A DNA stretch of 64,000 bases, from contig NZ_AP022560.1 in the NCBI RefSeq assembly GCF_010726085.1, positions 1,860,001-1,924,000 of the forward strand, in the 5' to 3' direction. The translations under genes and the position numbers were made by a program. Of this stretch, positions 53,413-61,584 are shown one piece after another (within the stretch, counting starts at the first letter, position 1; each line of letters starts with the position of its first letter). This stretch comes from Mycolicibacterium moriokaense (lineage in GTDB: Bacteria; Actinomycetota; Actinomycetes; Mycobacteriales; Mycobacteriaceae). Under the pieces are notes generated by a model. That model had not been told where the DNA came from. It worked only from the letters and a program-made list of their open reading frames with translations, and made no database searches.

Positions 53413-54159
53413 ATGCCGGGTAAGCCCTCGCGGGCGAAAGGCACAGGTCGCGAACGGACCTTGTCCAAGGATCGCGTCATCGAAGGCGCGCTGGAACTGA
53501 TTTCCCGCCAGGGTGCGGCGACGTTGACGATGCGCCGGCTCGCTGCGGCGCTCGGAGTCAGTCCCATGGCTCCCTACTATCACGTCGAGAACAAGGATGA
53601 ATTGCTCCGCCTGGTAGGCGATGCGGTGTTGTCCGAGGTTGCGGTGCCACCGCCCGCGGCAGGTTCCTGGGACGTACGACTCGAAGAACTCATCATGAAA
53701 CAACGCGAGGCGTTGGTTCGCTATCCGGGGCTACGTGATGCGCTCAGCGGCTTGGACCTGGCGCAGCGCCGCCGCCTCGAGGACGCTGAGTACGACCTGC
53801 TCATCGAGGCAGGTTTCGCACCTGACCAGGTGCTTCCGGCCTTCCGGGTGTTGCTGGATTGGAGTTTGGGCAATTCCCGCGTCGAGAGCTCGCTGCGCGA
53901 CCCCGCATCGCGTCGGCCCCAGAGCGAATGGACGAAGGCGCAACGCGCAGCGTTCGATCGCGGCCAGATGCCCCCGCTGACCGCCGACGCATACTTCCAA
54001 TTCGGCCTGAAGGCGGTGATCGCGGGCCTTCGCGCTGTGAAGGATGGCGCCGACAGCGGTGTGAAGCCGGCCGGGAGGGCCAAACGCAGTGCCAAACAGG
54101 GCCAAGCGGCGAGTGGCGGCGGCTTGGTGAGGGGCCGCAAAGCACCCAGTCGGGGGTAG
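53413..54159 (+). CDS. TetR-family transcriptional regulator
   Basis: This 248-aa regulator has the HTH region TLTMRRLAAALGVSPMAPYY after VIEGALELISRQGAATL. The C-terminal end is very basic (AGRAKRSAKQGQAASGGGLV), unusual for TetR and possibly an extra DNA contact. ATG 53413 is used. It lies ahead of a hydratase operon at 54328, whose promoter carries the conserved box at 54301. Confidence 0.85.
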   Translation: MPGKPSRAKGTGRERTLSKDRVIEGALELISRQGAATLTMRRLAAALGVSPMAPYYHVENKDELLRLVGDAVLSEVAVPPPAAGSWDVRLEELIMKQREALVRYPGLRDALSGLDLAQRRRLEDAEYDLLIEAGFAPDQVLPAFRVLLDWSLGNSRVESSLRDPASRRPQSEWTKAQRAAFDRGQMPPLTADAYFQFGLKAVIAGLRAVKDGADSGVKPAGRAKRSAKQGQAASGGGLVRGRKAPSRG

Positions 54160-54300
54160 CCGCAGACGAAATCGCTTCGCCCGAGCTGGCTAGGCCGACG
54201 GCCGGACCACCACGATCGGCGAAAGCGAGTCCGCCTTCCGGGCAGGGTTCGACGACTGAGCCGTAGGGTGCTCACGGACGGCACCGAATGTCACAACTAA

Positions 54301-54316
54301 ACAGGATGTGTCTTAT
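54301..54316 (+). promoter_or_regulatory. Box ACAGGATGTGTCTTAT before hydratase
   Basis: ACAGGATGTGTCTTAT lies 12 nt ahead of the ATG at 54328. It is related to the boxes at 21119, 27045 and 62939. Shared core CAG(A/G)AwGTGT. Since it overlaps the expected -10 region (TCTTATTAT), a repressor bound here would block transcription. Confidence 0.4.
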
Positions 54317-54327
54317 TATTCAGTCTG

Positions 54328-55125
54328 ATGACGAACCTTCCGATCGGATCTTCCGAGCTCACCGGATGTGACGAGATCCTCGTGGCCACCGATGGCCCTG
54401 TCCGGATCGTGACGCTGAACAACCCGGACAACGCGAACGCGGTGAACAACCGGATGCATGGCGCGTTCGCCCGGCTGTGGTCCGCGCTGGGGGAGGACCC
54501 GGATGCGCGCGCCGTCCTGCTGACCGGGACCGGCGATTTCTTCTCCGCGGGAGGCGATCTTGTCGAATGGCTGCACACCCACGTCGAGAACCCCGTCACC
54601 CGCCGCGAGGGCATGCGCGACGCGCGCCGGATCGTGCGCGACATGATCGACTTCCCGCTACCGATCGTCGCTGCCGTCAACGGCCCTGCGGTCGGATTCG
54701 GTTGCAGCATCGCCGTTCTATGCGACATCGTGTTGATGTCGGACAAATCGTTCTTCGCCGACACGCACGTCGCCAGCGGCCTCGTCGCCGGTGACGGAGG
54801 ATCAGTGCTCTGGCCGTTGATGATGAGCCTGATGAAGGCGAAGGAGTACCTGCTGCTGGGTGAGCGCATCCCGGCGGCGAAGGCGGTCGAACTCGGACTG
54901 GCCAATCGCGTGGTGCCGCACGAGTCGATCAAACAGGAAGGACTGGCACTGGCGCATCGACTCGCGGATCTTCCCGCGCGCGCTGTCCAGGACACCAAGC
55001 GGACGCTGAACCTGCATGCCGAGCGCGCGGTGACGGCCATCCTAGAATACGGGATTTCCGCGGAGACAGAGTGTTTCACCACTCCTGAGCATCGCGCCGC
55101 GATCGACAAGTTCCTCAACCGGTAG
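54328..55125 (+). CDS. Enoyl-CoA hydratase/isomerase family protein
   Basis: This 265-aa crotonase-fold protein has oxyanion loop FSAGGDLVEWLHTHVENP and NGPAVGFGCSIAVLCDIVLM. The catalytic region reads TDVASG-type FADTHVASGLVAGDGGSVLW, in which the usual Glu pair is replaced by Ser/Asp, suggesting a dehalogenase/isomerase-like variant or a lyase rather than a plain hydratase. The last part VTAILEYGISAETECFTTPE is typical. It is 4 nt before a second hydratase gene, forming a pair. Confidence 0.85.
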   Translation: MTNLPIGSSELTGCDEILVATDGPVRIVTLNNPDNANAVNNRMHGAFARLWSALGEDPDARAVLLTGTGDFFSAGGDLVEWLHTHVENPVTRREGMRDARRIVRDMIDFPLPIVAAVNGPAVGFGCSIAVLCDIVLMSDKSFFADTHVASGLVAGDGGSVLWPLMMSLMKAKEYLLLGERIPAAKAVELGLANRVVPHESIKQEGLALAHRLADLPARAVQDTKRTLNLHAERAVTAILEYGISAETECFTTPEHRAAIDKFLNR

Positions 55126-55129
55126 CGTA

Positions 55130-55891
55130 ATGTCGGACACCACTGGGCCGCTGGTCCTGCGCGAGGACAGCGGCGCCGTCGCGGTTCTTCTGTTGAACCG
55201 TCCGGCGCAACGCAACGCACTGCGCTACGAGTCGTGGACCGCCTTGTCCGACCTGTTGACAGAGGTGGCGGCCGACGAGGGCATCCGTGGCGTGGTGCTG
55301 GCTGGCGCAGGCGGATTCTTCTGCGCCGGTGGTGATCTGAAGAGCGGCCCGGCGCACGGCACGGGGCCTCTCGGACCGGCCGGGCGCGTTGAGCATGCGC
55401 AACGGGTGATGGAACAACTCAAGGCGGTGCCGGTGCCGACGGTTGCCGCCGTCGAGGGCGCCGCGGTGGGCCTCGGGTGGAGTTTGGCGCTGGCGTGCGA
55501 CCTCGTTGTCGCCGCCTCGGACGCGTTCTTCAGCGCGCCGTTCGTCGCGCGGGCCGTTGTTCCCGACGGGGGATTGGCATGGCGGCTCACCCAGCAGGTC
55601 GGCAGACACCGTGCGGCGTCGCTGCTTCTGCGTGGCGAACGACTGACGGCGTCCGACGCGCAGCACGCGGGATTGGTCACCGACGTCGCCGAACCCGGGT
55701 CGGCGATCGATCGCGCGGTCACCATTGCCGGCGAATTCGCTGACGCTGATCGCGGAGCGGTGGAAATGACCAAGCGACTTATCAATTCGGCCGAGGCAGC
55801 GCAGTTGGCGGCGTTTCACCCGCTTGAGCTGGCGATGGCGACCGTGGCTCAGCAGCGCTCCGCTAGCGCGGCAGCCCGAGACCAGTGGTAG
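55130..55891 (+). CDS. Enoyl-CoA hydratase/isomerase family protein
   Basis: This 253-aa crotonase-fold protein has FCAGGDLKSGPAHGTG and EGAAVGLGWSLALACDLVVA. The active-site strand reads SAPFVARAVVPDGGLAWRLT, with Asp in the place where an acid is needed. Its last 29 nt overlap tail-to-tail with the acyl-CoA dehydrogenase on the other strand. It is the second gene of a hydratase pair and presumably part of the same pathway. Confidence 0.85.
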   Translation: MSDTTGPLVLREDSGAVAVLLLNRPAQRNALRYESWTALSDLLTEVAADEGIRGVVLAGAGGFFCAGGDLKSGPAHGTGPLGPAGRVEHAQRVMEQLKAVPVPTVAAVEGAAVGLGWSLALACDLVVAASDAFFSAPFVARAVVPDGGLAWRLTQQVGRHRAASLLLRGERLTASDAQHAGLVTDVAEPGSAIDRAVTIAGEFADADRGAVEMTKRLINSAEAAQLAAFHPLELAMATVAQQRSASAAARDQW

Positions 55892-57077
55892 AGATCAGGT
55901 CGCGCTGAATCTCGCTGGTTCCGCCGCCGATCGTGTGCAGCAGTGACAGCAGCAGGCCCTCGGAGAAGTGCCCGTCCAGGACCGCATCAGGGTCGTCGGG
56001 CATCAACGCCCCTGCGGGCCCGAGGATTTGGGCGCCGAGCGCACGTAGCTCCGCGGTCAGCTCGGAGTGGTACAGCTTCGATAACGAAGGAAGTGCCGGG
56101 TCCAGCGCCCCGGCCGCCTGCAGATGGGCGACCCGATAGGACAGCGCACGACCGACCTCGACGCGTTCCACCGCGCGGGCCAACGCAATGCGGTTCGTCG
56201 GATCGGCCAGCGGGTCGTGGGCAGACCCGCGCTGTGCATGGCACCAGTCGACGAGCTCGTCGAGGTAGCGCTGGGCCTGCGCGGCGCGCGTGACATTGGA
56301 GCGTTCGGCGTCCAGCAGCGCCTTGGCGACCTTCCAGCCGTCACCTTCCTCGCCGACCAGGTTCGCCGCTGGCACCCGCACGCCGTCGAAGAACTCCTCG
56401 GCGAACGTCGGGTATCCGGTCATCGACCTGATGGGGCGGCGGGTGATACCCGGACTCGACAGGTCCACGAGGAAGAACGAGATGCCAGCCTGACGCTTCT
56501 CGGCGACCGGTGATGTCCTGGCGAGCACGAAGATCCAGTCGGCCAGCACGCCGTTGCTCGTCCACGTCTTCTGACCGTCGAGGACATAGTGGTCGCCCTC
56601 GGAATCGTTGAAGCGTCGTGCGGTCATCCGCAGTGCGGCGAGGTCGGATCCCGCCTCGGGCTCGGAGTAGCCCTGTGCCCACATCCGCTCCGAGCGCGCG
56701 ATCAAGGGCAGATGCTCGGCCTGCTGTTCGGCCGTGCCGAACCGAAACAGCACCGGCGCCAACATGTTCACGCCGTTGGTGTTGACCAGCGGCGCGCCTG
56801 CATAGGCCAGTTCCTCCCGGATGACCACCTGCTCGACGACGCCGAGGCCGCCGCCTTCGAACTTGGCCGGCCAGTGCGGAACGAACCAGCCCTGCGCGTG
56901 CAGGTCGCGGCAGAACGCCACGGCGCGCTCGTGGGCGTCGCGCGGCAGGTAGTCGGGGTTGGCCGCGGTGCGCCGGAACTCGTCGGGCAGGTTGTCGGAC
57001 AACCAGCTACGGACCCGCGCGCGCAACCCTTCGACGTGCTCACCGCCGCCGAACCGGACTATCGGCTGGAGCGGCAT
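55863..57077 (-). CDS. Acyl-CoA dehydrogenase
   Basis: This 404-aa FAD dehydrogenase starts at ATG 57077, just after the stop of the adjacent hydratase (TGACATG). N-terminal domain RARVRSWLSDNLPDEFRRTA, KFEGGGLGVVEQVVIREELA; FAD-binding region GYSEPEAGSDLAALRMTARR; DGQKTWTSNGVLADWIFVLA; C-terminal GGGTSEIQRDLISTTGLGLP. It should desaturate an acyl-CoA. It forms a two-gene minus-strand unit with the hydratase at 57079. Confidence 0.9.
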   Translation of the reverse strand: MPLQPIVRFGGGEHVEGLRARVRSWLSDNLPDEFRRTAANPDYLPRDAHERAVAFCRDLHAQGWFVPHWPAKFEGGGLGVVEQVVIREELAYAGAPLVNTNGVNMLAPVLFRFGTAEQQAEHLPLIARSERMWAQGYSEPEAGSDLAALRMTARRFNDSEGDHYVLDGQKTWTSNGVLADWIFVLARTSPVAEKRQAGISFFLVDLSSPGITRRPIRSMTGYPTFAEEFFDGVRVPAANLVGEEGDGWKVAKALLDAERSNVTRAAQAQRYLDELVDWCHAQRGSAHDPLADPTNRIALARAVERVEVGRALSYRVAHLQAAGALDPALPSLSKLYHSELTAELRALGAQILGPAGALMPDDPDAVLDGHFSEGLLLSLLHTIGGGTSEIQRDLISTTGLGLPR

Positions 57078-57078
57078 G

Positions 57079-57891
57079 TCAGACCCGGTCGGCGGGTTTG
57101 GCCGCCTTCTTCATCAGCTCCTGCATGTACTCCTGGAACTCCCTCGATCCGGTGACCACCGCCTGCAGATCGTTGCTGGCCTGCTGGTGGGTGCGGAACC
57201 CCATGGTCTCCCACGCGCGCAGAATGCCGGCCTTGGTGGCCTGCAGTGTGATCAACGGCGCCTTGGCGATCTTGGCGGCGAGTTGCTCGACTTCGGCCTC
57301 CAGTTCATCGGCGGGCACCACCCGGTTCACCAGACCGAACTCCAGCGCCTGCTCCGCCGAAATCTTCTGCGCCGTATACAGGTACTCGGCGGCACGCTTG
57401 TAGTTCATGAACACCCACGGCTCGAACATCGTCTCCGAGCCGGGCAGACCGAACCCGGGCACCAGCGGCATCTGGAACCACGCGTCATCGGAGCAGATCG
57501 TGATCTCCGGGATCAACGCCCACGTGGTGCCGCCGCCGATCGCGTAGCCGTGCACCTGCGCGATGACCGGCTTCGGGAATTCCCACAGTTTGAGCACCGG
57601 CCACAGGAACAGCTGCGCAGCGGACCGCCACACCTTGCCCGAGGCGTCGATTTCAGCCTTGAACTCCGGATAGCTGCCGTCCGGTATGTGGCCGGAGCAG
57701 AACCCTTTACCGTTAGCCTTGATGATGACGACCTTGATGTCGTAGTCGTACTGCGCGTCGTCGAGGGCCTCGTTGACGCTGTGCACCATCTGGGAGGTTT
57801 GGGCGTTGGCACGTTCCGGGTTGTTCAAGATGATCCGGGCGATCGGACCGTCCTTCTCATAGATGACATGGTCCAGTGTTCGCGTTTCCAA
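57079..57891 (-). CDS. Enoyl-CoA hydratase/isomerase family protein
   Basis: This 270-aa crotonase-fold protein has FCSGHIPDGSYPEFKAEIDA, in which a 15-20 residue insertion follows the oxyanion loop, and HGYAIGGGTTWALIPEITIC. The active-site region FQMPLVPGFGLPGSETMFEP carries Glu in the usual second position. Its size and insertion suggest an isomerase or ring-type hydratase. It is the first gene of its unit, divergent from the P450 at 57983 across the perfect 17-bp palindrome. Confidence 0.87.
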   Translation of the reverse strand: METRTLDHVIYEKDGPIARIILNNPERANAQTSQMVHSVNEALDDAQYDYDIKVVIIKANGKGFCSGHIPDGSYPEFKAEIDASGKVWRSAAQLFLWPVLKLWEFPKPVIAQVHGYAIGGGTTWALIPEITICSDDAWFQMPLVPGFGLPGSETMFEPWVFMNYKRAAEYLYTAQKISAEQALEFGLVNRVVPADELEAEVEQLAAKIAKAPLITLQATKAGILRAWETMGFRTHQQASNDLQAVVTGSREFQEYMQELMKKAAKPADRV

Positions 57892-57911
57892 CCTGCCCGT
57901 CCTCCTCGACC

Positions 57912-57928
57912 TTCTGTACTGTACAGAA
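57912..57928. promoter_or_regulatory. Perfect 17-bp palindrome TTCTGTACTGTACAGAA
   Basis: TTCTGTAC-T-GTACAGAA lies in the 91-bp gap between the hydratase (minus, start 57891) and the P450 (plus, start 57983). It is exactly symmetric and has the half-site TACAGAA also found at 62948-62954 and 21129-21134, so it is likely an operator for a TetR protein shared across the cluster. Confidence 0.65.
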
Positions 57929-57982
57929 TGACGCAGAGTGTACCATTGTTTAGCCGTTGCCCCTCAGGAAAGGACCCTGCCG

Positions 57983-59179
57983 ATGGTGACAGCGGAGTTA
58001 CGCTGGGATCCGTTCGACCGCGCCCTGCACAAGGACCCGTACGAGGTATGGCGACGACTGCGTGACGAGGCTCCCGTCTACTACAACGAGGAGTACGACT
58101 TTTACGCCCTGAGCCGCTTCGACGACGTGATGTCCGCGTCCCTGGACACCGAGACGTTCTCCTCGGAGCACGGTGTCACGCTCGACGGAATCACACCCGA
58201 GCCGTGGGCGTCGCCGAAGGCGATGATCATGATGGACCCGCCCGACCACACCGCGATGCGAAAGATGGTCAACCGCACGTTCTTTCGCAGCAAGGTCGCC
58301 CATCTCGAGGACCGCGTCCGCACGCTGTGTCGTGAATACCTGGACGCCTACGTCGGCAGTGGCGGGTTCGACTACGTCCGCGACTTCTCCATGAAGCTGC
58401 CGGTCATGGTCATCAGCTCACTGCTGGGCTTCCCCGAGGAGGACCACGACAATCTGCGTGAATGGTCGGATCTGCAACTCCATCGCGACGACGGCAACCC
58501 CGAACTCAGTGAGATCGGCAAGCAGGCCAACGAGAAGCTCTTCGCCTACTACTACGAACAGGTGCAGAAGCGCCGCGCCGACCGGACGAAAGACATCGTC
58601 AGCGACCTGATGGATTCCGACCTGGTCCAGCCCGGCCGGGAGACCCGACGGCTCGACGACGGCGAACTGTTCGTGTTCATCGCGCTGATCAACGTGGCGG
58701 GCAACGAAACCGTCGCCCGGCTACTCGGCTGGACGGCTCTGACACTCGCCCGCCATCCGGAGGAGCGTGCCAAGCTCGTCGAGAATCCCGGCCTGATCGG
58801 GGGAGCCGTCGAGGAACTGCTGCGCTATGACGCGCCGTCCCCGGTGCAAGGCAGGTTCGCGCTGCGCGACGTGACCTACCACGACACCGTCATCCCTGCC
58901 GGGTCGAAGGTCGCGCTGCTGACCGGGTCCGCTGGCCGTGACGAGCGCCAGTACGAGAACCCCGACGTCTTCGACGTCACCCGAACGGGCATCCGACACA
59001 TCAGCTTTGGCCACGGAGCGCATTTCTGTCTCGGCGCTGCGCTCGCCCGTCTCGAGGCCAGGGTCGCGATCGAAGAGACTCTGGCGCGATTCCCGACGTG
59101 GGAGGTTGACGAGGACGCCGTGGACTACGTCCACACCAACTCGGTGCGCGGACCGTCGAGCGTGCCGATCAAGCTATGA
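57983..59179 (+). CDS. Cytochrome P450
   Basis: This 398-aa P450 starts at ATG 57983 (MVTAELRWDPFDRALHKDPY), with GAAAGGA 8 nt ahead; an upstream in-frame ATG has none. The I-helix is INVAGNETVARL, ExxR is EELLRYD and the heme loop FGHGAHFCLGAALARLE with Cys349. The next gene, a hydratase, overlaps it by 4 nt, so a hydroxylated product may go to CoA-ester steps. Its operator is the 17-bp palindrome. Confidence 0.9.
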   Translation: MVTAELRWDPFDRALHKDPYEVWRRLRDEAPVYYNEEYDFYALSRFDDVMSASLDTETFSSEHGVTLDGITPEPWASPKAMIMMDPPDHTAMRKMVNRTFFRSKVAHLEDRVRTLCREYLDAYVGSGGFDYVRDFSMKLPVMVISSLLGFPEEDHDNLREWSDLQLHRDDGNPELSEIGKQANEKLFAYYYEQVQKRRADRTKDIVSDLMDSDLVQPGRETRRLDDGELFVFIALINVAGNETVARLLGWTALTLARHPEERAKLVENPGLIGGAVEELLRYDAPSPVQGRFALRDVTYHDTVIPAGSKVALLTGSAGRDERQYENPDVFDVTRTGIRHISFGHGAHFCLGAALARLEARVAIEETLARFPTWEVDEDAVDYVHTNSVRGPSSVPIKL

Positions 59180-59976
59180 GCGCCAGCGGGTTGACAACGC
59201 GCACCGAAGGCGCGGTGCGCTGGCTGGTTCTGGACCGGCCCGATGTCGGGAACTCGGTGACGCGGGCGATGCAGCGCGACATCATCGACAATCTTGCGCG
59301 CGCATCGACCGACCCCGACATCCGCGCGGTCGTGTTCACGGCGGCGGGCGACAAGCACTTCTGCACCGGCCCCAACCTGCGTGACCCCGATATGCAGCCG
59401 AGCCAGGACCGGATCGCCGGAGACGCTGCGCGGATTCTGCGCAACGGTTCGCAGGCGGTGGTGTCGGCGATCCTGGACTGTGAGAAGCCGGTGATCTGCG
59501 GTCTGAACGGCACGGCCGCGGGGGTCGGCGCGAGCATGGTTCTGGCGTGCGACCTGATCGTCGCCGCCGAAAGTGCCCGGCTGATCGAGCTTTTCGTGCG
59601 CCGCGGGCTGGCACCCGACGGTGGTGCCGCGTATCTGCTGGCGCGCAAGGTGCCGTTCAACCTCGCCAAGGAACTGTTGATGTTCGGTGAGGAGATCGAC
59701 GCCCAAGAGGGACACCGGATCGGTTTGATCAACAAAGTCGTCGCCGGTGACCAGCTCACCGCGGAACTGGCGGCGTGGGCCAACCGACTGGCAGAGGGTG
59801 CGACGCGCGGCATCGCCGCCGCCAAGGCGATGCTCAACCAGGCGCTCGACATGGACCGCGCGGCGGCGTTCACCACCGAGGCGCTGCTGGTCGAGCAGGT
59901 CGCAGGTACCGACGACGTCGCAGAGGGCATCGCGGCTTTCATGGAAAAGCGTGACCCGAAGTTTCGCGGCCGCTGA
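59176..59976 (+). CDS. Enoyl-CoA hydratase/isomerase family protein
   Basis: This 266-aa crotonase-fold protein has FCTGPNLRDPDMQPSQDRIA and NGTAAGVGASMVLACDLIVA. The usual acids of the active site are partly replaced (IELFVRRGLAPDGGAAYLLA). ATG 59176 overlaps the P450 stop. It lies between two P450 genes, in an arrangement P450-hydratase-P450 that is likely one transcription unit. Confidence 0.87.
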   Translation: MSASGLTTRTEGAVRWLVLDRPDVGNSVTRAMQRDIIDNLARASTDPDIRAVVFTAAGDKHFCTGPNLRDPDMQPSQDRIAGDAARILRNGSQAVVSAILDCEKPVICGLNGTAAGVGASMVLACDLIVAAESARLIELFVRRGLAPDGGAAYLLARKVPFNLAKELLMFGEEIDAQEGHRIGLINKVVAGDQLTAELAAWANRLAEGATRGIAAAKAMLNQALDMDRAAAFTTEALLVEQVAGTDDVAEGIAAFMEKRDPKFRGR

Positions 59977-59983
59977 CGGCGAG

Positions 59984-61273
59984 ATGGCGGGTACGCGGAG
60001 CACTTCCGGGGTCATCGGCCCGTTCGTGCACGCGGTTCGGATGAATGTCGTTGCGGCAGTGCAAACCCGCGTGCGCGGTTATCGAGGGTGGGCGGGTGCC
60101 GTCAACACCGATTTCGACCCGATGGATCCTGCGACTGCGTCTCAACCCTTTGGGGCGTACCGAGAACTTCACCGCAGCGGACGCATCCACTACAACCCCC
60201 GCCGCGCCAACTTCATATTGAGCCGACTCGAGGATGTCAGGGCCGCGCTGCGCGACACCGATCAGGTGACGAGCTCCGAAGGGGTCACCCGGCTGAAGTT
60301 CTCGGCGCCGCTCGCCGTGCTCACCGACGGAGACGAGCACGCGCGGCTGCGCAGACAGATCCAGCCGGGTTTCAGCAAGGGGGCGATGGACAGCTGGAAG
60401 GGGATGACCGAGAAGCTGGCCACCGAACTGGTCACCGATGTGCTGGACAACCCCGGTTGCGATGTGGTGCAGCGACTCGCGATTCCGATGCCCATCCGGA
60501 TGATCGCCCAAATCCTTGGAGTGCCGGAGTGCGACGCCGACGATTTCCGGCGATGGTCGGAGGCCGGTGTGGGGATCATGGACTTCTCGCCGACCCCACG
60601 GGGCGTCATCGATGCGGCGAAGTCGATGGCGGCCATGGCCGCATTGCGCCGCTACTTTCTGAACCAGTTCGCCCACGGTGGGCTCAAAGGCTCAGGCACC
60701 GTCCTGGGTCGGCTGCTCGAACACAACGGTGACGGCACCCTGACCGACGAGCAACTGTTCCTCATCGCCATTCACCTGCTGATCGCGGGCAACGAGACAA
60801 CCACCAACCTACTCGGCGGCATGTTCGACACGCTGGCGCGCAACCCCGACCAGTACGACATGATTCGCGCCGACCCCGACCTCATTCCGATGGCGGTCGA
60901 GGAGCAGTTGCGCGTGACGACGCCGATTCAGAACCTCTACCGGTACACGCGTGCCGACTACGAAATCGCCGGCGTGACGATACCCAAAGGGTCTCGCGTT
61001 CTACTGCTGTTTGGAGCGGCCAACCGCGACCCAGAAGCATTCGAGGAGCCCGACCAGTACCGCGCGGACCGAAATCCGCGGATGCACGTCGCGTTCGGTT
61101 ACGGTGCGCACATGTGTCTCGGCGCACCGCTCGCCAGGATGGAGGCACAGGCCGTCCTTCGCGAGCTCGTGTCGCGGGTATCCCGAATCGACGCCGTCGG
61201 CGACACCACGTGGTCGCGTCACAGCTCGTTGCGTGGACCCACGCGACTGGCGGTCAGGCTGACCACCGCCTGA
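59984..61273 (+). CDS. Cytochrome P450
   Basis: The start is placed at ATG 59984 (MAGTRSTSGVIGPFVHAVRM); a GTG at 59951 within the hydratase gene is an alternative. The protein is then 429 aa. The I-helix is LLIAGNETTTNLL, ExxR is EEQLRVT and the heme loop FGYGAHMCLGAPLARME with Cys378. The N-terminal extension of about 40 residues before DPMDPATASQPF is longer than in its neighbours. It is the fifth P450 in the region. Confidence 0.88.
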   Translation: MAGTRSTSGVIGPFVHAVRMNVVAAVQTRVRGYRGWAGAVNTDFDPMDPATASQPFGAYRELHRSGRIHYNPRRANFILSRLEDVRAALRDTDQVTSSEGVTRLKFSAPLAVLTDGDEHARLRRQIQPGFSKGAMDSWKGMTEKLATELVTDVLDNPGCDVVQRLAIPMPIRMIAQILGVPECDADDFRRWSEAGVGIMDFSPTPRGVIDAAKSMAAMAALRRYFLNQFAHGGLKGSGTVLGRLLEHNGDGTLTDEQLFLIAIHLLIAGNETTTNLLGGMFDTLARNPDQYDMIRADPDLIPMAVEEQLRVTTPIQNLYRYTRADYEIAGVTIPKGSRVLLLFGAANRDPEAFEEPDQYRADRNPRMHVAFGYGAHMCLGAPLARMEAQAVLRELVSRVSRIDAVGDTTWSRHSSLRGPTRLAVRLTTA

Positions 61274-61276
61274 CAG

Positions 61277-61570
61277 CTACCTTCGGGCGCGTAATGCGTT
61301 CAGCATCAGGTAGATCGGATAGGTCACCGACAGCGCGAAATTGATCGTACGGGCTCTGCCGCTCATCAGCGTCAAACCCAGGGCCGTCTCGACCCCACCA
61401 TTGACATACACGTGGGTGCGGGTGTTGCGGGTAAAACCGAGCTGACGGTTGATCGGTTCGAATTTCACCGGCCACGCGAAATGCGCGAGACCGCAGGCGG
61501 TCACTACGACGCCCGCGAGGAGCCGGGGGAGCGAAACTCCGGAAGTTGTCACAAGATTCCCTAACTGCAC
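61277..61570 (-). CDS. Small integral membrane protein (97 aa)
   Basis: This 97-aa protein has three hydrophobic stretches: about residues 15-33 (LLAGVVVTACGLAHFAWP), 57-70 (GGVETALGLTLMSG) and 75-90 (TINFALSVTYPIYLMLNALR). It resembles small DoxX-like membrane proteins of mycobacteria (HAFR-type segments GFTRNTRTHVYVNGGVE). The function is unknown. It is on the opposite strand to the P450 and adjacent to the phosphotransferase gene, with which it may be co-transcribed. Confidence 0.7.
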   Translation of the reverse strand: MQLGNLVTTSGVSLPRLLAGVVVTACGLAHFAWPVKFEPINRQLGFTRNTRTHVYVNGGVETALGLTLMSGRARTINFALSVTYPIYLMLNALRARR

Positions 61571-61584
61571 CGCTGAAGGCCGTT

